Both the position numbers and the translations under genes were made by a program. From Actinomycetes bacterium (GTDB lineage Bacteria > Actinomycetota > Coriobacteriia > Anaerosomatales > Anaerosomataceae): 6,589 nt of DNA. The notes beneath the pieces were generated by a model. It searched no databases. It was not told the origin of the DNA and saw only the letters and a program-made list of their open reading frames with translations. The stretch spans positions 1-6,589 of the forward strand of contig JAJZRZ010000098.1 in the NCBI GenBank assembly GCA_021850085.1. The letters are read 5' to 3'. Positions 1 through 5,515 of the stretch are shown one piece after another (position 1 is the stretch's first letter; each line of letters starts with the position of its first letter).

Positions 1-189
1 ATCTAAGAGGCGAGTGCAGCGGATCCCGTAGGGCGTCGCCTTCCGCGCGCCAACGACTGCCAATCCAGGAACGAGCGCGCCGGGGTCGCCGATACCGTAG
101 AGGAGCTTCGGTGGGTCAGGGGTCTCGGCGAGTTGTGCGGGATACTCTGCGGAACCCAAGGAAAGGACGAAGCGCTCGGCATGTTTCAT
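1..189 (-). CDS. dprA: DNA processing protein DprA, N-terminal part (gene runs off the window)
   Basis: DprA (Smf) loads RecA on incoming single-stranded DNA during natural transformation; it is also widespread in bacteria not known to be competent. Only the first 63 codons are present. Seen: the family stretch YPAQL followed by PPKLLYGIGDP, then the first Rossmann-type strand and turn AVVGARKATPYG at about residues 44-55. ATG at 189 overlaps the comM stop as ATGA; a GTG three codons upstream (198) is an alternative. The frame is closed by a stop at 217-219, so there is no room for the N-terminal SAM-like domain of longer DprA proteins. Translation is probably coupled to comM. The identity of the visible part is clear; whether the rest is intact cannot be judged. 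Confidence 0.88.
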   Translation of the reverse strand, partial: MKHAERFVLSLGSAEYPAQLAETPDPPKLLYGIGDPGALVPGLAVVGARKATPYGIRCTRLLD

Positions 190-1646
190 CCCTTCCACCC
201 CCGATAGGTCAGAGCCTCAGCGACATGGCCTTCCAGTACCCTCTCGCTGGCGTCGAGGTCTGCGATCGTCCGAGCGACCTTGAGCAAGCGTGTGACACCG
301 CGCCCCGAGAGGTTCATCCGCCGCGCTGAGTGCTCGAGCAGCGAGAGAGCGACAGGATGGAGAGATCTGCGAAGCCCTGAACGGGCTCGCTCCTCAGCGT
401 AGGCTCGTGCGGCGAGCACAGCTTGGCGAGATTCGGCGGTTGTGACGCCGACGGCCTGATCATCCGAAAGCAGGAGACCGGGATCGACTCGGTCCACCCG
501 GGTCGAGATGTCCATCCGGTCGTACAGTGGGCCGCCGACTCGCGACTGGTACCGGGCCACCAATCCTGGAGGGCAGGAGCACGCCTTGTCTTGGTCGCCA
601 TGGTAGCCGCAAGGGCACGGGTTCATCGCCGCGACGAGCGCTACGCGGGCAGGATACCGTATAGCGCCGTGCGCGCGTACGAGCGTCACGGCCCCCTCCT
701 CGATCGGCTGCCTCAGGGCTTGGAGGGATGCGGGCCCGAATTCCGGGAGTTCATCGAGGAAGAGCACTCCCGTATGGGCCAAGCTGATTTCGCCTGGGAG
801 CGGCGGTGAGCCCCCTCCGATCAATCCGGCTATGCTGGATGAGTGGTGGGGCGCCCTGAACGGACGGACCCCGCCGAGCACCGGAGATGGATCGCGCCCG
901 GCGACCGAATGGACGAGCGCGGCCTCGAGACGCTCCGCCGCGCTGAGGGGTGGCAGCAGTCCGCACAAGGCTCTGGCGAGCATCGTCTTGCCCGCTCCGG
1001 GAGGTCCTACGAACAGAACGTTGTGTCCTCCGGAGGCGGCGATCTGCAGGCATCGCTTCACCTGCATATGTCCCACGACGTCTGAGAGGTCCACGCCGGG
1101 GGCCGATGGCGGCGCCTCCTGCGGGGAGCGCCGTCGACACGTAGAGGGGATCCCTTGTCTCGCGGCTCGGATGCCGAGTAGCGGGCGATAGCGCAGGTCG
1201 GGGACCGCATGAACCACCGTGGCCGCGCTCTGGGGGCCCAGCAGGTCGCGTGCCTGTCGCGCTGCAGCCAGCGCATGAGCGAGCATCCCGGGCACTTCGC
1301 GCACCGAACCGTCCAGCCCGAGTTCTCCCACCGCCGAGATCCTGTCGAACGCACGCGGCTCGAGCTGCCCAGTTGCGCACAGGACTGCTAGCGCGATAGG
1401 CAGGTCGAACCCAGTGCCATGTTTGCGTAGGGGCGCGGGAGCGAGATTGACGATGACGCGAGCGTTCGGAAACTCGTAACCGGAGGTTCGTAAGGCCGCT
1501 CTGACCCGATCCCGTGCCTCCTGTACGGCGACGTCAGGTAGTCCGACGATCCCGAACACGGGCAGGCCGGAGGAGACGTCAGCCTGCACCTCTACCGGCA
1601 CGGCGTCCACCCCCACGAGCGTGGCAGTCGTGATCGTCGCTTGCAT
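186..1646 (-). CDS. comM: ComM/YifB family AAA+ ATPase (Mg-chelatase-like)
   Basis: ComM is a ring-forming AAA+ helicase shown in some competent bacteria to drive branch migration during integration of transforming DNA; it is conserved well beyond them. The 486 residues are close to the family's roughly 500. Seen in order: an N-terminal ChlI-type domain (about 1-165, with GLPVFGIVGLPDVAVQEARDR at 27-47), a Pro/Arg-rich linker (about 165-185), Walker A GPPGAGKT (214-221), the RPFRAPHHSSS block (261-271), Walker B GVLFLDE (293-299), MNP (341-343) followed by the Cys cluster C344, C346, C356, C358, and a C-terminal lid domain ending at MNLSGRGVTRLLKVARTIADL. ATG at 1646 lies 1 nt after the yraN stop, and its own stop overlaps the dprA ATG, so translation is very likely coupled. 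No clear Shine-Dalgarno precedes it. The linker reads less like relatives than the rest does. Confidence 0.96.
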   Translation of the reverse strand: MQATITTATLVGVDAVPVEVQADVSSGLPVFGIVGLPDVAVQEARDRVRAALRTSGYEFPNARVIVNLAPAPLRKHGTGFDLPIALAVLCATGQLEPRAFDRISAVGELGLDGSVREVPGMLAHALAAARQARDLLGPQSAATVVHAVPDLRYRPLLGIRAARQGIPSTCRRRSPQEAPPSAPGVDLSDVVGHMQVKRCLQIAASGGHNVLFVGPPGAGKTMLARALCGLLPPLSAAERLEAALVHSVAGRDPSPVLGGVRPFRAPHHSSSIAGLIGGGSPPLPGEISLAHTGVLFLDELPEFGPASLQALRQPIEEGAVTLVRAHGAIRYPARVALVAAMNPCPCGYHGDQDKACSCPPGLVARYQSRVGGPLYDRMDISTRVDRVDPGLLLSDDQAVGVTTAESRQAVLAARAYAEERARSGLRRSLHPVALSLLEHSARRMNLSGRGVTRLLKVARTIADLDASERVLEGHVAEALTYRGWKG

Positions 1647-1647
1647 G

Positions 1648-2013
1648 TCAGCCCACGACGAACGCTGCGCGGTGGTGGCGCAAGAGGGCCCGGTCAGCAG
1701 CCAGAACGCGAACGGTCACGACGTCGAACCGAATGTTGCACGTCTCACCGATTCCCGCCGATGCGGCATACGCCTGCGCAAGTCGCGCAAGCTGGCGTTG
1801 CTTCGCGGGTGACACGGCATCCTCAGGAGTACCCCGGGAGTCGGTGGTGCGAGTCTTGACCTCGCAGATGACGAGCTCTTCGCCGTCGAGGGCGACGATG
1901 TCTATCTCTCCCCTGCCGTTACGCCAGTTGCGGTCCACCACCTGCATCCCGACGCGCTCCAGATATGCGGCGGCTGCCGCTTCCCCACGGGTACCGATCT
2001 CCGATTGATCCAT
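1648..2013 (-). CDS. yraN: UPF0102 / YraN family nuclease-fold protein
   Basis: A 121-residue protein of the YraN family, predicted to have a PD-(D/E)XK nuclease-like fold; its biological role is not settled. Seen: the family opening EIGTRGEAAAAAYLE (5-19, with E11), NGRGEIDIVA (32-41, with D38) and ELVICEVKTRT (46-56, with E51-x-K53), which together match the expected catalytic pattern. The chosen ATG at 2013 gives the usual family N-terminus and has a strong GGGAGGGA ribosome binding site about 7 nt upstream; the open frame continues further upstream but shows no family similarity there. It sits between rnhB and comM, as in many Gram-positive-type genomes, and its stop is 1 nt from the comM ATG. 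The ribosome binding site lies in a possible hairpin. Confidence 0.95.
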   Translation of the reverse strand: MDQSEIGTRGEAAAAAYLERVGMQVVDRNWRNGRGEIDIVALDGEELVICEVKTRTTDSRGTPEDAVSPAKQRQLARLAQAYAASAGIGETCNIRFDVVTVRVLAADRALLRHHRAAFVVG

Positions 2014-2015
2014 GA

Positions 2016-2043
2016 GCGTTCCCTCCCTTGGGGAGAGGGTCGC
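2016..2043 (-). promoter_or_regulatory. Hairpin that can mask the yraN ribosome binding site
   Basis: Just upstream of the yraN ATG the transcript reads CTCCC-CAA-GGGAG (2023-2035), a perfect 5-bp stem with a 3-nt loop. Flanking CCC/GGG (2021-2023 with 2037-2039) and GCG/CGC (2016-2018 with 2041-2043) can extend it imperfectly. The 3' arm contains the GGGAGGGA ribosome binding site, so folding would hide it. Base pairing is seen; a regulatory effect is inferred. Confidence 0.45.
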
Positions 2044-2058
2044 ATGGAGCGGTAACTG

Positions 2059-2082
2059 TCCGGTAAGCGGGACTCTACCGGA
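2059..2082 (-). other. Hairpin directly after the rnhB stop codon
   Basis: Perfect 7-bp inverted repeat TCCGGTA/TACCGGA with a 10-nt spacer, 1 nt beyond the rnhB stop. There is no T-run after it in the direction of transcription, so it is a poor classical terminator; it could be an attenuator, an RNA-stability element or an operator. A second TTACCG (2050-2055) follows the 3' arm at an 11-bp step and could compete for the same 5' arm. Confidence 0.45.
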
Positions 2083-2083
2083 A

Positions 2084-2860
2084 TCAGAACAACGGATGCT
2101 GCGAGCAGGGCGAGAAGGAGGCTCGATGCACCGGGGCCGGGCCGAGGGCCGCCAGCGCTTCGAGGTGGGCGGAGCTCCCATAGCCTTTGTTGTGGGCGAA
2201 ACCATAAGCAGGATGCTCTTCCGCGAGCGCGGTCATGATGCGGTCGCGCTCAACCTTTGCGTATACAGCGGCAGCGGCTATGGCCCTCACAGTGGCGTCG
2301 CCTCTGACGATGGCTGTACTCGGAACGCCGAGTTCCACTTGCCTGCCGTCAACGAGCACGTGCTCGACAGCCATTCCGAGTCCATCCAGTGCCCGGCGCA
2401 TCGCGAGCACGATGGCGCGGGTGATCCCTAGAGCATCGATCTCAGCTGGTTGTGCGTGGCCCACGCTGACAGAAACCGCCGTTCGTCGTATCTGGTCGTG
2501 GAGCCGTTCGCGCGCGATAGGAGTGAGCCGCTTCGAGTCATCGAGTCCCGAAAGCATTGCATCGCGGGAAAGGACACACGCGCCCGCGCTCACCGGCCCA
2601 GCGAGTGCTCCTCTTCCCACCTCGTCAACGCCGGCGATGACCATCACGCCACGGTCAGCGAGAGCCCATTCGCAGGCCGCGAGTGATTCCAGGCGAGCCC
2701 GCTCTGCCCGCTCGCGATCCAGCCGCCGAGCCGCGCGCAGCAGCGCAGCGGTCACGCTGGAGCGCGGGTCGCTGCAGTGGTCCGCGAGCAGGGTGGGCAG
2801 TTCGTCGGCCGATGCCTTGGAGAGCAACGCCTGGATGCGGGTCACGGAAAGCCTGTCCAT
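2084..2860 (-). CDS. rnhB: Ribonuclease HII
   Basis: RNase HII cuts RNA in RNA:DNA hybrids and starts removal of single ribonucleotides from DNA. The 258 residues match the longer Gram-positive type (B. subtilis about 255) rather than E. coli's 198: residues 1-72 form a helical N-terminal extension. Seen: VIAGVDEVGRGALAGPV (74-90) with D79 and E80, DDSKRL (107-112), VLVDG with D171, GDA with D188, then AVYAKVERDR (199-208), HPAYGFAHNKGYG (216-228) and HRASF (245-249). D79/E80/D171/D188 form the expected DEDD metal site. The protein ends in QHPLF, which resembles a sliding-clamp-binding motif. ATG at 2860 lacks a Shine-Dalgarno; GTG five codons later (2845) is an alternative. A strong hairpin separates it from rplS upstream, so it probably starts a new transcript leading into yraN-comM-dprA. 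Confidence 0.96.
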   Translation of the reverse strand: MDRLSVTRIQALLSKASADELPTLLADHCSDPRSSVTAALLRAARRLDRERAERARLESLAACEWALADRGVMVIAGVDEVGRGALAGPVSAGACVLSRDAMLSGLDDSKRLTPIARERLHDQIRRTAVSVSVGHAQPAEIDALGITRAIVLAMRRALDGLGMAVEHVLVDGRQVELGVPSTAIVRGDATVRAIAAAAVYAKVERDRIMTALAEEHPAYGFAHNKGYGSSAHLEALAALGPAPVHRASFSPCSQHPLF

Positions 2861-2867
2861 GAGGCAC

Positions 2868-2873
2868 AGTGTA
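2868..2873 (-). promoter_or_regulatory. Candidate -10 box for rnhB, implying a leaderless transcript
   Basis: The minus strand reads TACACT, fitting the TANNNT form of a sigma-70-type -10 box. Its last base is 7 bp before the A of the rnhB ATG, which would put transcription start at or 1 nt before that A. No good -35 box is seen 16-18 bp upstream, where the preceding terminator hairpin lies. Suggestive only. Confidence 0.4.
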
Positions 2874-2886
2874 CAGCGTGGCGCGC

Positions 2887-2915
2887 AAAGGCTCCCGGAA
2901 AATCCGGGAGCCTTT
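2887..2915 (-). terminator. Hairpin terminator after rplS
   Basis: A perfect 13-bp inverted repeat (AAAGGCTCCCGGA and its complement) with a 3-nt loop, 26 nt past the rplS stop. The stem is GC-rich and bounded by AAA/TTT; only three T follow before GCGCG, so the U-tract is short. Because it is symmetrical it could act on both strands, but no plus-strand gene is seen. It most likely ends the rplS transcript. Confidence 0.8.
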
Positions 2916-2941
2916 GGTGGAGGTGTGTTCGGGGCGGTACG

Positions 2942-3283
2942 CTAGCGGCGTTCTTTGACACGAGCGGCCTTACCGACCTTATCGCGCAGGTAGTACAGCT
3001 TGGCTCGGCGCACCTTGCCGCGAGTGACGACCTCGAGGCTCACGATCTTGGGGGAATGAACTGGGAAGGTACGCTCCACGCCGACCGCGAAAGATATCTT
3101 GCGGACCGTGAAGGTCTCACGGTTGCCAGAACCGTGACGGCGGATCACGATGCCCTGGAACGGCTGAAGGCGTTCCCGGGTCCCTTCGACGACCTTGTAC
3201 ATCACTTTGACGGTGTCTCCGACGCTGAACGCCGGCATGCCCTCACGCAGCTGCTGCTGCTCGATGGCTCGGATCTTGTCCAT
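2942..3283 (-). CDS. rplS: 50S ribosomal protein L19
   Basis: L19 lies at the interface of the large and small ribosomal subunits. The 113 residues match the family length. Seen: the typical opening MDKIRAIEQQQL (1-12), FSVGDTVKVMYKVVEGTRER (19-38), the near-invariant QPFQGIVIRRHGSG (40-53), ETFTVRKIS (56-64), VGVERTFPVHSP (68-79) and the basic C-terminus RRAKLYYLRDKVGKAARVKERR (92-113). ATG at 3283 gives this canonical start and has AGGA 7 nt upstream; the longer open frame upstream has no L19 similarity. Unlike the tightly packed genes before it, rplS sits behind a 145-nt gap containing its own promoter-like sequence and a leader hairpin, and it ends in a terminator, so it may be transcribed alone as well as by read-through from lepB. 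Confidence 0.98.
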   Translation of the reverse strand: MDKIRAIEQQQLREGMPAFSVGDTVKVMYKVVEGTRERLQPFQGIVIRRHGSGNRETFTVRKISFAVGVERTFPVHSPKIVSLEVVTRGKVRRAKLYYLRDKVGKAARVKERR

Positions 3284-3314
3284 GACGCATTCCTGTTCAG
3301 TCAGTTGAGTGGTT

Positions 3315-3331
3315 CCTGAGGCGCCCTGAGG
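3315..3331 (-). promoter_or_regulatory. Hairpin in the rplS leader made of two CCTCAGG repeats
   Basis: The minus strand carries CCTCAGG-GCG-CCTCAGG. Because CCTNAGG is nearly its own complement, the two copies can pair as a 6-bp stem with one central C-C mismatch and a 3-nt loop. It begins within a few nt of the predicted transcription start and ends 31 nt before the rplS ATG. It could serve leader control by L19 or, as DNA, a 10-bp-spaced operator. Function is inferred. Confidence 0.4.
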
Positions 3332-3342
3332 CACGAATGCAC

Positions 3343-3372
3343 AGTATAGACCAGGCCCGCTGAGGGAAGCAA
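3343..3372 (-). promoter_or_regulatory. Predicted promoter of rplS
   Basis: In the lepB–rplS gap the minus strand has TTGCTT (3367-3372), an 18-bp spacer and TATACT (3343-3348). The -10 matches TATAAT at five of six positions; the -35 matches only at TTG. Start of transcription would be near 3336, giving a leader of about 53 nt. Confidence 0.6.
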
Positions 3373-3428
3373 CGGGCGCTTCTCCTGCGCGTCGCCCTCC
3401 GCCAGCCACCGCCCGACAGCCTGCGCCA

Positions 3429-4013
3429 TCACAAGGGGCCCACCCTGTCCATCGGCCAGAATGTGAAGAACGCCCGCCCATTGATATCGCTCAAAGGGAC
3501 TGCGCCGAACACGCGCGAATCGGCGCTGTTCGGGCGGTTGTCACCCATGAGCCATACAGAGCCCTCTGGGACCGCGTAGGGCATGCCGATGACCATGGGT
3601 TCGGTGGGTGCACCCAAAGAATACGGCTCATCGATGGGGATACCGTCGATGAGCACACGGCCATTCTCGATGTCGACGATCTGGCCTCCCGTGGCGACGA
3701 CGCGCTTGATCAGCGTCTGTACCGTCTCCGTGGGGTCGTCCAGTACCACTATGTCACCCGCTTGCGGTTCGCTGAAGCGATAGATGAACTTGTTGGCAAG
3801 GACGCGATCGGAGATCTCGATCGTCGGCTCCATCGAGCTGCTAGGGATCACGTAGGGCTGGATCACGAAGGTCCGGATGCCGCTCGCAAGCAAGAATGCG
3901 AGTGCCACCATCACCACCAGTTCGCCCAACCATCGGCCGAAGGACACGGGTGCATCCCGTGCGGGCTGATCGCTCAGTTCTTCGGGGTACGGCCGGCCCT
4001 GTTCGGTATCCAC
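3429..4013 (-). CDS. lepB: Signal peptidase I
   Basis: Membrane-bound Ser/Lys protease that removes signal peptides from exported proteins. Length 194 residues, the compact Gram-positive type. Seen: a short acidic cytoplasmic N-terminus (1-27), one transmembrane helix (about 28-46), then VIPSSSMEPT (55-64) with the nucleophile S60 just before M61, DRVLANKFIYRF (69-80), GDIVVLDDP (86-94), TLIKRVVATGG (100-110) with general-base K103, and GDNRPNSADSRVFG (157-170), all expected family boxes. The start is GTG at 4013, 6 nt after the trmD stop; GGGG at the end of trmD may act as a weak ribosome binding site. Placed between trmD and rplS, it should be co-transcribed with the ribosome-maturation genes. 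Confidence 0.97.
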   Translation of the reverse strand: MDTEQGRPYPEELSDQPARDAPVSFGRWLGELVVMVALAFLLASGIRTFVIQPYVIPSSSMEPTIEISDRVLANKFIYRFSEPQAGDIVVLDDPTETVQTLIKRVVATGGQIVDIENGRVLIDGIPIDEPYSLGAPTEPMVIGMPYAVPEGSVWLMGDNRPNSADSRVFGAVPLSDINGRAFFTFWPMDRVGPL

Positions 4014-4019
4014 GTTGCG

Positions 4020-4754
4020 CTACCCCGATCCTTCCATGATCCGTCGAGCGAAGACGCGCTCGTCTTGAGTCAGATCCGCGCGCGCAATGAGATCCGGCCG
4101 CCGCTCGGCAGTGCGTCTGACGGCTTCGCGCCTGCGCCATGCAGCGATGCGGGCATGATCGCCGCTCAGGAGTACCTCGGGTACGTCCATACCCGCAAAC
4201 GACGCTGGCCGAGTGTACTGAGGATACTCCAACAAACCCTGCGAAAACGACTCTTCGAAAGCGGAATCCTCATCGCCCAGTACGCCGGGGAGCAGACGTG
4301 CCACCGAGTCGGTCAGGACGAGCGCCGGCAGCTCTCCACCGGTGAGAACGTAGTCACCGATGGAAAGCTCAAGGTCCGCGCGGACGAGGATGCGGTCGTC
4401 GAAACCCTCGTAGCGTCCACATACGAGCACTAGGCGCGGGAGGGCCGAGAGCTCTCGGACGAGGTCTTGGGTGAGCGGCACGCCTTGCGGGGTGAGCAGT
4501 ACGACCGTGGGTTGTTGCGCGCCGTTGGCACATACCGCGTCCAGTGCGCGGTACACAGGCTCGGCCTTCATGACCATGCCCGGTCCGCCGCCGAAGGGCT
4601 GATCGTCCGTCGTGCGATGGCGGTCGTCGGTCCACATTCTGAGGTCGTGGACGACGACTTCGAGCGCTCCTGAACTACGTGCGCGGCCGATGATCGACGC
4701 GTCGAGCACCGACGCGAAAATCTCAGGCAGTATCGAGATGATGTCGACCCTCAT
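4020..4754 (-). CDS. trmD: tRNA (guanine-N1)-methyltransferase TrmD
   Basis: TrmD uses S-adenosylmethionine to make m1G37 next to the anticodon of tRNAs, preventing +1 frameshifting. It is a SPOUT-class, deep-knot enzyme that works as a dimer. The 244 residues are normal. Seen: MRVDIISILPEIF (1-13), HRTTDDQPFGGGPGMVM (46-62), LLTPQG (86-91), VCGRYEGFDDR (111-121) and SIGDYVLTGGELP (131-143) forming the knot and cofactor pocket, LTDSVARLLPGVLG (147-160), LLEYPQYTRP (174-183) and SGDHARIAAWRR (197-208). Aligned by eye, the position of E. coli Asp169 is Glu here (E168), while R153 matches the conserved Arg154. ATG at 4754 overlaps the rimM stop as ATGA, so translation is coupled. Confidence 0.98.
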   Translation of the reverse strand: MRVDIISILPEIFASVLDASIIGRARSSGALEVVVHDLRMWTDDRHRTTDDQPFGGGPGMVMKAEPVYRALDAVCANGAQQPTVVLLTPQGVPLTQDLVRELSALPRLVLVCGRYEGFDDRILVRADLELSIGDYVLTGGELPALVLTDSVARLLPGVLGDEDSAFEESFSQGLLEYPQYTRPASFAGMDVPEVLLSGDHARIAAWRRREAVRRTAERRPDLIARADLTQDERVFARRIMEGSG

Positions 4755-5263
4755 TCGGTATCTCCGTCGATGAGACCCTCGAGAAGCGCCACGCGCAGTG
4801 CGCCGTCGACCGTTCCGCGCATGACGTCCGCTATCACCGGAACGAGCACTTGACCGAAGGGTCCGCCCTCGCAGATCAGCACGTCGTTCGCACCGGTCAC
4901 GATCACCTCGGTCACGCTGCCGATGAACCCCCGAGTTTCGTCATGGACCGGCATGCCGACGAACGCGTCCCTCGGTGTCGCATGATCGGACTCCTCGCCT
5001 CGCGCAAGAAGGTGCCTGCCGGCGAGCTCGTGCGCGGTGGCGGCATCGTCGATGCCGGTCAGTCGCACGAGCCAGCCCTTCGGTCCTGGCCGGACCTCCG
5101 AGATGCGTCTGGCGATCGCACCGGCTTCGGGAGGAGGCACGATCCATACGTCGATCCCCTCCAGACTCGGAGAAGAGAACTCGTTGCGCGGGGCGACCGA
5201 CACCTCTCCTTGCGTGCCGTGGGCCTTGGTGATCCGGCCGAGCCGTCGGTACGGCGCCGGCAT
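4751..5263 (-). CDS. rimM: 16S rRNA processing protein RimM
   Basis: RimM assists late maturation of the 30S subunit head by binding ribosomal protein S19. The chosen ATG at 5263 gives 170 residues, the usual length, and the canonical opening RLGRITKAHGTQGEV (7-21); the frame stays open upstream inside khpA but codes for Arg/Ser-rich sequence unlike the family. Two domains are expected: the N-terminal RimM beta-barrel (about 6-90, with GWLVRLTGIDDAATAHELAG at 63-82) and a C-terminal PRC barrel (about 97-168, with FVGMPVHDE at 101-109, GSVTEVIVTGANDVL at 115-129 and VLVPVIADVM at 139-148). The start is 4 nt after the khpA stop and has no strong Shine-Dalgarno, which suggests re-initiation by ribosomes leaving khpA. 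Its stop overlaps the trmD ATG. Confidence 0.96.
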   Translation of the reverse strand: MPAPYRRLGRITKAHGTQGEVSVAPRNEFSSPSLEGIDVWIVPPPEAGAIARRISEVRPGPKGWLVRLTGIDDAATAHELAGRHLLARGEESDHATPRDAFVGMPVHDETRGFIGSVTEVIVTGANDVLICEGGPFGQVLVPVIADVMRGTVDGALRVALLEGLIDGDTE

Positions 5264-5267
5264 CGTT

Positions 5268-5513
5268 CTAACCGAGGATTTCGACCGTCGCGTCGGAACC
5301 GTCAACCGACGCCGCGGCGCGAACGAGCACCCGGATGGCCTTGATGACCCTGCCCTGCTTGCCGATGACCTTGCCCGTGTCATCGGCGTTGACCGAAACC
5401 TCATACGTGATCAAGTCACCATCACGTCTGTCGATACGCACCTCTTCTGGATGGGCTACGAGCGAAGTGACCAGGTAGTTCACGAGCGCATCGAGGTTTG
5501 GCGTGCCGGGCAC
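5268..5513 (-). CDS. khpA: KH-domain RNA-binding protein KhpA
   Basis: Small single-KH RNA-binding protein (81 residues). In Gram-positive bacteria KhpA partners with KhpB/EloR/Jag and affects cell division and RNA regulation; the partner gene is not in this window. Seen: an N-terminal helix LDALVNYLVTSLVAHPEEVRI (7-27) and the KH signature TGKVIGKQGRVIKAIRVLV (46-64), with the GKQG loop at 51-54. The start is GTG at 5513, only 2 nt after the rpsP stop; the nearest purine-rich stretch (GAAGGGG, inside the end of rpsP) is rather far away, so translation probably depends on rpsP. The position between rpsP and rimM is the classic one for this family. Confidence 0.95.
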   Translation of the reverse strand: MPGTPNLDALVNYLVTSLVAHPEEVRIDRRDGDLITYEVSVNADDTGKVIGKQGRVIKAIRVLVRAAASVDGSDATVEILG

Positions 5514-5515
5514 GT

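Noticed and set aside
1120..1210. Possible compensated frameshift in the ComM linker (about residues 150-180)
   Set aside because: The linker looks atypical, but this region is poorly conserved, the frame is open, and the motifs on both sides are in the same frame. The other frames do not give a better ComM match.
751..1380. Second minus-strand open frame (209 codons) inside comM
   Set aside because: Arg/Gly-rich translation without motifs in a different frame of a complete ComM gene.
2235..2945. Plus-strand open frame (236 codons) opposite rnhB
   Set aside because: The product is Ser/Arg/Ala-rich low complexity, typical of a frame shadow; it runs through the terminator hairpin and lies over a confident RNase HII gene.
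3355..3377. Inverted repeat GCCCG/CGGGC after lepB as a terminator
   Set aside because: Only 5 bp with a 13-nt loop and no T-run; it overlaps the rplS -35 region and is weak by itself.
3762..4433. Long plus-strand open frame (223 codons) opposite trmD and lepB
   Set aside because: It is antisense to two clear genes, has no recognisable family motif, and long antisense frames are expected in high-GC DNA.
5264..5404. Upstream extension of RimM inside khpA
   Set aside because: The frame is open, but its translation is Arg/Ser-rich and unlike RimM; the ATG at 5263 gives the canonical N-terminus and family length.
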